From contig KV918777.1 of NCBI GenBank assembly GCA_002049455.2, positions 62,001 through 126,000 of the forward strand: a stretch of 64,000 bases of DNA, written 5' to 3'. The position numbers and the translations under genes are program-made. Of the stretch, positions 33,636 through 43,122 are shown piece after piece. The stretch's first letter is position 1. Each line of letters begins with the position of its first letter. Under the pieces are notes generated by a model, which worked only from the letters and a program-made list of their open reading frames with translations, had not been told where the DNA came from and did no database searches. The stretch comes from Porphyra umbilicalis (Eukaryota; Rhodophyta; Bangiophyceae; Bangiales; Bangiaceae).

Positions 33636-33653
33636 TGGTGGAGCAGCAGGGGA
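33636..33653 (+). other. Element B primer-binding site
   Basis: TGGTGGAGCAGCAGGGGA follows the LTR after TT. It is the same 18 bases as in elements A, B' and C; beyond them B reads GACCC whereas A and C read TTCCG, so only the first 18 are shared by both families. Confidence 0.8.
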
Positions 33654-33863
33654 GACCCTCGCCTTCATCGTGCCTCGCGGCACGGTGTCCCCAAGAACTT
33701 TCTCGCTGCCTCGTGGCATTGTGACGGTGTCGATACGGTCGCTTGGCGCGCGGGGCGTAAGCCATCGACTTATGGGCGTGGTGCCGGGGGCATCACTGTT
33801 GAGATCTCCGACGTTGGCGCGCAGGGCGTAAGCCAAGTCGGAACACTTTGTTCAGGTCCCAGT

Positions 33864-35510
33864 ATGTCTACTGGTGGTACCGGCAGCACTCGGCGAGCCA
33901 GAGACGGCAAGTTGCCATCTGGCTACCGGCCGCCGGGCGGGGGACAAGGCACTCCTGCCGCCTCCGACTCCCCAACGGACGGTGCTCCACCTCCTCCCAT
34001 CCCTGCGGATCAAGCCGCCTCTGGGCAGATGCAGGTGGTGGAGAGCCTGAAAGCGGCCGTTGAAGCACTTCAGCGACGCCTAACGGCCCAAGAACAGACT
34101 AACGAGTCTCTGGCGCGAGCCAATGACAAGTTGGTCGACGACGTCGAGGCCCTGCGCAAGGTCGACTCCCATGAGGAGGAACGCCGTGTGGCTCAGTCTC
34201 GCCGCCAGTCGGGCGACAAGACCAAGGACGTCAAGAAGACGAGCAAGGTGATTAAGGACAAGTCCGTCCGCAAGGACGCCCCGGCTAACGCCGCGCTTTC
34301 CTCATCTTCTGACGATTCCGCTTCTGGGTCAAGCCCGACGTCGACAGACGACGACAACCCCAACGCGACGGACACGTCCTCTTCGGACGATGGCCACGGG
34401 CCCCCACGCCCGCCGTCGCCCCCAAGTGGGTCCTCGCCAAGCGACAGCTCGAGCGAGTCGGACGCGGCCGCGCGCAAGCGCCCTGCGCCCCCCACCCAAC
34501 GGAAGGAGCGACTTGAAAAAGCCGATAGGATCAAGGTGATCCGCCCGGCTGATAGCCGCTTCAAGACACTTCTGGACTACAGGATGTACTTCCTGATCCG
34601 CCGTTCACTGACGTATACGCCTAAAGAGGCGCAGCGGTCGCACTGTCTCAACAAACGTTTGGACGGAGCGTTCCATGGGCAACAGCCATTCACGGGAGCC
34701 CTGCCCTTGGGCATCTTCACGTTCTTGACGACCTTTCGCCGCGCGTGCGACGCGGCTGGGCTGACGCATGGTCAAGCCCTTCCGCTTACGGTCTTTCGAC
34801 TAGCCGGAAACGCCAAGATGGCCTTCTCCGGCGCGCTTAATAGCACCCTCGGACGTAAGCGTTACGCCATCCGTACCTACGGAGATGCCGTCAACTGGCT
34901 TCTTTCGAAGTATGCGACACACGCAACTATGGCTAACGCCTATCGAGACATCATTATGATAAAGCAACAAGACAACGAGGCGCCCACGGCCTTTGGTCAT
35001 CGCGTGGAAACGCAACGCGACCTCCTGAACGGTTTGTTTGACATCGAAGACGTTAAGGACGTCTTCATCACTGGTCTTTCGGACCTTGTGCAAGCGCACG
35101 TACGGGTACTGAACGACCAGTTCCCCGACCGAACCGTGTCTGAGACAGTCGCCACCGCCCAGATGTATTGGGACGGTACGAACATGTTGCGTTTGCAACT
35201 CAAGATGACCCGCCCAACGGCGATCAAAGTCGCTTAAGCGACACAAGACCAGCGGACGACGACGGAACGACCGTTCACACCGGTTCGCACCCCGCCGCCC
35301 CCTCGGGCCGCCGTCCCTCAAGCCAATCGGGCTGACATCTGTTACAACTGTAACAAGCCGGGGCACTTCGCCGCACAGTGTGCCGAGCCTTATCGCCCTC
35401 GCGAGCGTCGGCAACCGCCTATCGGCGTTCATGCCCTTGCCGACGGTAACGTCGAAGAAGACGAAGTCGAGCATCCGGCCGACGCCGTGGACGACTCGAA
35501 AAACGTCTAG
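33864..35510 (+). pseudogene. gag: Element B gag with CCHC zinc knuckle, one in-frame TAA
   Basis: ATG at 33864 (MSTGGTGSTRRARDGK), about 230 bases after the primer site. A coiled-coil-like stretch (VVESLKAAVEALQRRLTAQEQ, residues about 58-95), a Ser/Asp-rich linker and a capsid-like helical domain (about residues 225-450) follow. A TAA at 35235-35237 interrupts the frame, which continues unbroken to CYNCNKPGHFAAQC (35340-35381, CX2CX4HX4C) and ends at TAG 35508-35510. CAA to TAA is the simplest origin of the internal stop. The gag end overlaps the -1 pol frame. Confidence 0.85.
35498..35504 (+). promoter_or_regulatory. Putative -1 shift site G AAA AAC at the gag/pol junction (element B)
   Basis: Gag codons TCG AAA AAC GTC TAG place a near-canonical slippery run one codon before the gag stop, and pol opens in the -1 frame with no nearby ATG. 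A perfect heptamer would be A AAA AAC. The spacing to TAG is the same as in elements A and C. Confidence 0.5.
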
Positions 35511-38500
35511 GCCGGGTGCCCGACTTGGAGTTGCCCGGCGGAACGCGAAAGCGTACGTTGACAAGACTCTTACGTCGTGCCCTTCGGCACTATGAGATCG
35601 CAGCCACGCTAGGCCCATGCCTGCGCGTAATGCGAAGTTGCCGCCCTGTCTTAGACACGGGCGCCGGGGTGAACATAGTGCGAACTAGTGTTCTCGTTTC
35701 GAACTGGATGGCTTACGCCGAAGAGTTGACTGCGCTTCCGCGCATCCGAGATGCAAACAACAATCTTCTTGTGACGAAGTATGCCATACATCTGTATGTA
35801 GACACCGGAGGTGTGCGTCTATTTGACCGATTCCTCGTTGCCGACAACTTGTCAGTCCCGTGCATTCTTGGCACCGAGTTCATTGAACAAAACATCGAGG
35901 GCATTCTGCCGCGCTTGCGCAAGATCGTCTGGCAAGAGCACGTGCGATGCACGGAAGAGCAACCTCGGCCAACGCCGATCTTAGCTTGTCTTAACGACAG
36001 CGCGTGGGACCGCCACTGGCAAGATAAACCCGCTCGGGTTCGAGCCTGCAAACAGGTGCGTGTCAACGGACATAAGGAGGAGTGGATCGTGGCCACGTGC
36101 GACGCGCCTGGTATGGTTACCATCACACCGAACATTCGGTTGTGCCGACACAAGTCCATGGCAGTCGCCCGCGGCATCGCCATCGTCAAACCGGACGAAC
36201 CATTCCTGGTCAAGTTATGCAGCTTCGGCAAGGACCAAGTCATTGTTCGCAAGAACTCTACCTTGGGGTTTGCAGAACCCTACCAAGGGCCGATGCTTTC
36301 CGCCGTCTTGGATAACAACACCCTAAAGGGTGGAACCGATAACTCATCGGACGACGCGAGTCGTGACCCACTCGAGGACCTCGACCTCAGTGCGGCACTT
36401 GAGTACCTGCACAAGCAGATTCGAGACATGCTGAAGACGTATTCGTCTATGTGGGATGGAACCCTTGGCATCATCCGTGCTACGGAACACGCCATGGTCA
36501 CTCCTCCCGACGCTCTGCCCATACGGGCCCAACCCTACCGCACCGGGCCGTTCAAACGGCAGATCATGGCTGATCAGATCAACAAGATGTTGAAGCTCAA
36601 CGTCATTGCCCCTAGCCATAGTGCTTGGGCAAGCCCCATGGTAATTGTACCAAAGAAGAACGGAAAAGACCGATTCTATGTCGACTATCGTCGGTTAAAC
36701 AACATCACAAAGAAGAATGCTTATCCCTTGCCTCGGATAGAGGACTGCCTCGACTCCTTGGGAGATGCGCAGGTGTTCACGTCTCTCGACTGCACCGCGG
36801 GGTACTGGCAAGTACCCCTACGCAAGGAAGTCCAAGAGAAGACAGCATTCACAACGCATTGTGGTATATACCACTGGTTATCCATGCCGTTCGGCTTGAC
36901 AAACGCGCCCGCTACCTTTCAGCGCGCGTTGGATATTATCCTCTCGGGCTTGAAGTGGCAGATATGCCTTGTCTACTGAGACGATGTCATCATCTTCTCC
37001 GCTAACGCGGAACAACACGTCAAAGACGTTGACACGGTTCTTCACCGTCTCCGCGAAGCCGGGGTCACCCTCAAATTTGAAAAGTGCACGTGGTTCTCCG
37101 ATGAGGTCGAGTACCTAGGACACATTGTCCGCCCCGGGCAACTGCACGTGCACAACAAGAACGTGGATGCTCTGAAGCATGCCAAGTTCCCAACCACAAA
37201 GACCCAGCTGAAGAGCTTCTTGGGCATGTGCAACGTCTATCGACGGTTTTCCAAAGACTTTCCCAAACGAGCAAAGCCCCTGAACGCCCTGACTAGGGCC
37301 GAGATCCCACCGGATTTACCACCACCGACAGACGTGGCTATCGCCGCCTTCGAGGACCTTTGCAACGCACTGTTGTGCCCACCGGTACTTGCCTTGCCGA
37401 AGGCCAATCGGAAGATCGTCGTTGACGTGGACGCATGCGCCAACCAAGTTGGTTGTACCCTCCTCCAAGAGGAGCCGGGCGAACTGCTTCACCCTGTCGG
37501 GTATTGGAGCCGAGGACTCACTGCTGCAGAGCAAAACTACTCCACCACGGAGCGAGAATGCCTTGGCGTCGTGTGGGCTGTCCTCAAGTTGAGGCACTTC
37601 CTCGACGGGCAACGGTTCCTCATCCGAACGGATCACAAAGCACTCAGCTGGATCTACAGCACCACCGACTCAAGCGGACGCTTGATGCGATGGCGACTTC
37701 GCCTCTCCGAATACACATTCGATATGGTTTATAAACCAGGTGCATCGCACCACTTGCCCGACTTCCTGTCGCGCGCCTCTACGGTGGCGCCGCCAGAAGA
37801 TATCCACGATGATATACCTTGTCTGGCGTTGGCCGAGACGGCCAACGGCTTAAGAACGGGGAGGTACACGGGTACCGACACACCGGAACCGGTGGAGTTC
37901 GACGATGTTGTCGAAGCACAACAAACAGACGACTTCTGCGTCGAGATGTCAACTCGCGTGGAGCGCGGAACGGCCAAGGCCTTCTTCCGCGATGAGCATC
38001 ACGCTCTGTACCGCCGTGCGCCATACGGCAATCAACTGGTTATTCCAAAGTCTCTACGCGAACGCGTGTTGACCCTCGAGCACCACGCAACCGTGGCCGC
38101 CCATCCTGGTATGAACCGGATGTACTACACAATGCGTAAGGCATACTACTGGCCTTCAATGGTGACGGATATTCATTCGACCATCACCAAATGCACAACG
38201 TGTGCGCAAACCCGCCTCGCCTTCCGGCGACACACCACGCCCTTGACCCTGTTCCAGGCTACCGAGCCTCTCACGGAGCTATCTGTTGACATCTTTGGGC
38301 CCATCCCGGCCTCCAAGAAGGGCAACCGCTTCATCTTGGTTATCACCGACCGCTTCGCCAAGCTCACAAAGTGCGTCGCCTTGCGGCGAATCACGGCCAT
38401 GTCCGTGGCGTCAGCCATCATAGACGCGTGGGTGTCAGCCCACGGGCCACCAGACCGGATCCTATCGCACCAAGGGCCCCAGTTCATGTCGAACTTCTTC

Positions 38501-38884
38501 ATCGCTGTGATGAAAATGCTTGGCATTGAAACGGTTCGCACCACGGCGTATCATCCCCAAACAAATGGGCAAGTCGAACGGTACAACCGTACCATGCCTA
38601 CGCAGCTGCGACACTACGCCGCCGACGACCCATCACGATGGGATGAGCTACTCCCGGTAATCACCATGGCGTATAATAGCCAACCACATCGGTCGACGGG
38701 CATCGCCCCATTTGAGCTCGTTATCCCGAGGTGGATCCCCAACCTCACGGTTCGCAACTTGCCCCCGGGCTTTCCGCTTACCAATAAGGGAACGCTCAAG
38801 GATGGGTCACCCCTAGCTCGCAAACGCGAGTTCGTGGCCCGCCTGCGCAAGCAGATGCCCCATCGTGGTCGAGGCCTTGCGTAA
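35504..38884 (+). pseudogene. pol: Element B pol (protease, RT, RNase H, integrase), disrupted
   Basis: The protease has VLDTGAGVNIV at about 35648. RT has FYVDYRRLNNI and LPFGL-like SMPFGLTNAPATFQRA. At the catalytic Y-x-DD a TGA (36977-36979) replaces residue x, splitting the frame exactly in the active site. RNase H (VVDVDACANQVG, YSTTEREC, TDHKALSW) follows. The integrase has a zinc module (HHATVAAHPG...CTTC), SVDIFGP and NGQVERYNRT, but the second catalytic Asp is His (LSHQGPQF). The frame is lost near 38862, just before the C-terminus. The element therefore could not move by itself. Confidence 0.9.
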
Positions 38885-39980
38885 GACGCAATAACGTTAC
38901 AAACGTAACTTCGACCATCGGGTCGCAACCCGCAATGCGGACGTCAAGATCGGCGACTACGTATACACGACCAACCACGATCGGCAAAACAAGCTGCAAA
39001 GCAAAGCCATTGGACCCTTCGTGGACATTGACGCAGACGCGGACGCCTCCACGTTTGCCATTGACATTGACGGCGAGGAGAAACGCGTCAGCAGGGACCA
39101 TGTCACCCCAGCTCCTCGTCCAACGACGACGGACACGGTTCCACACCCCTTGCTAGATGGTCTAGACCAACGCAAGTCAACCCCGGCACCTGCTGATGAG
39201 TATGTGATCGACAAACTCCTAGGCTTACGCCAGACGGGTGACAGCTATAGCGCTAAGGTGCGCTGGTTCGACTACGGGTCAAAAGACGACACCTGGGAAC
39301 CCCTGGAGAACCTCCCCCGCAACCTGGTGGTGCGTTTCCCTCGACAGAAGAAGAAGCATGTACCGGGGTACGAGTGGCAAACGCCAACGCGACGAAGTCG
39401 CCGACAGGCCGGGCTCACAACCGTGGCCAACATCGTCATGGACTCCACGTGGATACCCACTATCCAACATGTCCATGTTACCGGTGACGGAGTTATCCAT
39501 GCCGATGTCCCTTGGACAGAGTCAAGTACCGACGTTGCAATTAAGGAAGTAATTCCTGTGGCGTGGCTCAAGTCCACTCTGCCGTCCATGACGCGCAACA
39601 TTGCGTATGATCCCCAACTTGCCTTGCGGCATTTCTCTCGGCTGAACCGTGTTTACGGCCCGTACACATATGTGTGGCCGAAATCCGCACAGGCGACACT
39701 CATCGGGAGCGATCTTCCCGTACCAGTGCTCCCCAACGGGTTTCTGGTACCTCCGGTGCAACACTTGGACTCCGTCCTTCGACGCTTGGTAACGACCAAA
39801 GAAGAAGCAACCGTGGTAATACCACAATGGACCAACACCAGTTGGTACGCTACTGCCATACGTGCATGTTTCGAGTACGAAGTGCTTTTATCAGCAGACT
39901 CAAGGGATACAAATCCCACAACATGGGCCATGATGGCCTGCCACTTCCTCTATCGCTATGACGATAAACAGAAAAACTGA
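38868..39980 (+). pseudogene. Element B integrase tail, chromodomain and long C-terminal extension
   Basis: In frame 3 the sequence resumes at VEALRKTQ, meets a TAA at 38892-38894, then reads RYKRNFDHRVATRNADVKIG, the GPF-type region (SKAIGPFVDI) and a clear chromodomain at 39192-39340 (EYVIDKLLGLRQTGDSY, KVRWFDYGSKDDTWEPLENL). About 210 further residues follow to 39980, with VVIPQWTNTSWYATAIRACFEYE near the end. Such a long post-chromodomain extension is unusual and I recognise no domain in it. An internal ATG at 39021 opens a 319-codon ORF. Confidence 0.75.
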
Positions 39981-40123
39981 GAAGTGGATACAAACATGTC
40001 AAACGACAAACAATAACAAGACGAAGAAACATCAACACCCTAAAAAGGCGTAAGACCCCGACATTGTCAACCCCACCCCCCCCACCGGGGTCAACCGAGC
40101 AAGTCACTGAACAGTGAACCTCG

Positions 40124-42078
40124 CTACTCCTCGTCGTCACGACGACGCGAGTCCCGGCGGGAATCGCGGCTCGCGCCAACACTGGCCGCCGACTCCTGCG
40201 AGACACTACGCGCACGCGTGTTGCGCGCCGAGTGCGGAACCCCCGTCGACGGGCCTCCGCCCTCGTGGGTCCGACGACCAAGGATGCTCTGCGCGTTGAA
40301 GCGCGCCGGCGCGGCCTCCTCCTCTGGCTGGATAGCCTCGAGGTGCTGGGCGAAGCGCCCGTAGTTGGCCTCGCCGTCAACGGCGCGAGCCACGGCCTGT
40401 CCAATAATGGACAAAGCCGACTCGACACCCCGTCCGTCCGCGCGCTCAACAGCGGTACGCAAGCCTGCGATCTGCTCGACCCAGGCGCCAGCCACCGCCG
40501 ACAAGGCTGCCCCGCGGGGCGCGCGAACGCGTACATCGCGCGCGCCGACCCAAACAAGGCAACCGCCGCGGTGGACGACGCGCGGGTCGGCCAAGTGGCA
40601 TCCACCGACCGGGGCGGAGATGGCGAGCGATCGCGCCGCGGTAAACGCGGGCGGTAGCGGCCCTCGCGGGCGTCGCCGACGGCGTGAGCTCAGGTCCGAC
40701 GACCACGACGCCACACCCCGGGATAATTCGAAGTAATTCGAGCCATCGGGAATCGCGCGTTCGGGTCCAACGCCCAGTCGAAATCGACACAAGGGTGGCG
40801 AAGGCAAACGCCGTACTCCTTGGTCGGTTCGACCGTGACCCGCACCTGACAGGCTTCCCCGGAGTCGCGGTCGCGCCAGACGACGTCCTTAAGGACCTCC
40901 CGCCAGGGAAACGCCGTCACGGCTTGACGCATCTTGCCGTACAAGACGTACTTGGCCTCGCCGTCGGGCGCGTCCTTCAACTTGGACGTATCCAACTCGT
41001 CGAAATGACGAAGCGTCTTCGTGTCCAAGTGGACGAAGAGCTTGTCCTCCTGCAGGGTGTGAACCAACGCAGCAACTAAGTTGCAGTAGTACTCGGAGTA
41101 CACCTTCTGCCAGACGGAGCTGTAGGCGTTGCGCAACGCATCCGCCATGTACGACACCACCACGGGGGTCGCCATCCACAACCCCGTGTGGGGCTCCCAG
41201 TCCGGGATAGGCGGAAGCCAACGGGACAAGTCGAACGCCCGTGGTGCACGGAGAAATCCAGCCGCCCACGCGGTGGGCATCAACTCGCGACCGCGGAAGA
41301 AGCGCGTGTCAGCGGCCCGACGGTGGTCGGATGGGAACATCGGCAGCCGAAAGGGGTTCGGCAACCCGGTGACCCGCAGACTGCGGTCATCCTCGACGTT
41401 GTCGTTCTCCTCGTGCTTCACCAGCGCGAGCTGCTCGAGGTACGGCTCCAGACCGGAGTCGTGCCCGAACGGGACCGAAAGGTCCTCGGCGAGAGCCCGC
41501 TTGAGGAAGACGGCCTTCGGCCAATTGCGCAGCAAGCGGCAAAACGAGTTGGCCGCCGCCTCGATCGACTCTGTACCCTTCACAGGGAACATAAGCGCAT
41601 TGACGTACACCAAACGGTGGAACGGGTGCATGGGCAGTTGGTACCGCACGACCTCGTTGCAAAACGACATCACCTCGTATACACGATGCTGAGGTCCCTG
41701 GTTCCCAAAGTACGGGTCCCCATGGACCTCGGCCACGCGGTCGCCCGCGTGGTCCGGCAACCCGGCTTGCGCCATCACGTCGATGAAGACGGGCAACGCC
41801 TCGTAGTGCGCGTAAACACGGCGCGTGTGCGCACGAGCGCGGTTGCGTACGCACATCTCGTACAGACGGTTGTCGGTGACTCGCGGGACCCCATCGACCA
41901 CCTCCACAGGGTTGGCGTGCACGTAGTACGAGCCGCGAGGCCGAAACTGGCGCAAGACCTCTGGGTCCGCGGAGCAATCCACTTCCGGATGGCCACCCGC
42001 GGCGGCATGCGCCCCGTCGATGGCCTCACCGCCACCGGCAACGCCGACGTCCACCGCAATCGCGGCTGAATCCGCCAT
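40124..42078 (-). pseudogene. Antisense ORF of element B, unknown protein
   Basis: It is opposite to gag-pol and lies beyond it, as in elements A and C. The first frame (42078-40690, 462 codons, MADSAAIAVDVG) has a balanced composition with many W, Y, F, H and D. It includes MCVRNRARAHTRRVYAHYEA, YQLPMHPFHRLVYVNALMFP and VVVSYMADALRNAYSSVWQK. A -1 frame from about 40740 to 40124 continues with a helical stretch (SALSIIGQAVARAVDGEANYG) and an Arg/Ser-rich tail, similar in kind to the end of the C antisense ORF (SLSESIGQWARDN, then R/S-rich). Homology with the A/C ORF is suggested by position and layout but not proven. No known domain. Confidence 0.55.
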
Positions 42079-42112
42079 CGCGTTGGCCGTCCGGGAGGTG
42101 TCTACCCTGGCT

Positions 42113-42202
42113 GTCGCCGCCGGGCTTGCCGCCCTTGCCGCCGTCGCCGCCCGGCTTGCCGCCCTTGCCGCCGTCGCCGCCGGGCATGCCGCGCTTGCCG
42201 CC
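42113..42202 (+). repeat. 30-bp tandem repeat, three copies
   Basis: Three units of GTCGCCGCCGGGCTTGCCGC-type sequence start at 42113, 42143 and 42173. It lies just upstream of the antisense ORF start and just before the copia end. Confidence 0.8.
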
Positions 42203-42223
42203 CTTGCCGCAGCGCTTGCCGTG

Positions 42224-42642
42224 TGAAGCGGGAGGTAGATAGGTGGATGCGTTGGTTTACTTGGATGGCGGCTTTGGGCCCACTAGGACCGCCTGATATA
42301 CCCCAGGCGACCCCTCTGCCAGTCCCAGAGACGGCCCTCTCTCAGTGCTCCCCCAGGCACTTCCACTCTCCGCGTGTGCAGGGCCTGCGGCGCACCTCCC
42401 AAAGCGGAGCATGCGCCTCCCCGGTGGTAAGCCGCCCACCGCCGCACAATCCAGTCACCACGCCACGCACAATCCCCCCCGAGCTCACCACGAGAAGGGG
42501 GGAGCTCACCAAGAGATACACAAATCAAGTACAAACAAGTACAAGTCATACACAATTGAATGCCAACAAGTACACGAGCTTGAGTCACCAAAAGCCCGCG
42601 TGTAAGTATAGCTCCAATGGAATTCCCGAGCGGAGCTCAACA
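42224..42642 (-). repeat. Candidate 3' LTR of the copia fragment
   Basis: Reading minus, TGTTGAGCTCC at 42642 follows a short purine stretch (TTGAGGGAG), and the segment ends CGCTTCACA at 42224, giving TG...CA ends and 419 bp. A GGTATATCA box lies inside. There is no second copy in the window because the 5' part of the element is gone, so this rests on ends and position only. Confidence 0.35.
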
Positions 42643-42687
42643 CTCCCTCAATTACATTGGAGTTCATGTAAGTCCACCGGAACGGCT

Positions 42688-43050
42688 GGTATCGATACCA
42701 TCAAAAGCACTCCGCGCGATTTTTGTTGTAGACGGTATCGTTACCGTCCACCAAAAAAAGTCGCCGTTAGTCCACAAAAACAAAAGGGGCTCAGTCGACT
42801 GCCCCCGACTCGGGCAGCAAGATGACATACCCCAGCCGAACGTCCGGCCACCAGAACCGGTCCAAACCGCCCCAAACACTGCGCGATGTTTGTTTTGAAC
42901 GGTATCGATACCGTACAACTCAAAAAATCGCCGTTAGTGCACAAAAAACAAAAGGGGCTCAGTCGACTGCCCCCGACTCGGGCAGCAACATGACATACCC
43001 CAGCCGGCCGTCCGAGCACCACAACCGGCCCAAACCGCCGCAAATCCGAT
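42688..43050. repeat. 167-bp tandem duplication with GGTATCGATACC palindromes
   Basis: ACGGTATCG starts at 42732 and again at 42899 (period 167). The block CAAAAGGGGCTCAGTCGACT with CCCCGACTCGGGCAGCAA is in both copies. GGTATCGATACC or a one-base variant occurs at 42689, 42734 and 42901. It lies between the copia pol stop and its presumed LTR. Confidence 0.75.
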
Positions 43051-43122
43051 GCCAAACGCAAAGGGCACGCGGCCCGTCACCATGGTCGCTCCGCCAAAGA
43101 CCTCCGCCGACCACGGAGGGGC

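Larger units (their letters stand above)
33248..42223 (+). mobile_element. Element B: Ty3 retrotransposon, 3' end lost
   Basis: In order on plus: LTR, primer site, gag with CCHC knuckle, pol with protease, RT, RNase H and integrase, then a chromodomain protein end, followed by an antisense ORF (42078-40124). The family differs from A/C in LTR and protein sequence but shares the primer site, the -1 gag/pol layout and the antisense ORF position. No second copy of its LTR is found before the copia fragment at 42224, so the 3' end was cut or displaced by that element. Several stops, one frameshift and catalytic substitutions make it inactive. Confidence 0.8.

Noticed and set aside
16648-36979. 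Alternative genetic code (TGA as Trp)
   Set aside because: TGA stands for Trp in the PIF gene, but at the RT Y-x-DD site Trp is not expected, and TAA and TAG interrupt neighbouring genes in the same way; decay explains all.
41188-42069. 293-codon plus-strand ORF
   Set aside because: Shadow of the element B antisense ORF, rich in Arg, Val and His, with no start context or motif.
39981-42223. Element B 3' LTR before the copia fragment
   Set aside because: No sequence matching 33248-33633 was found here or further on in plus orientation.
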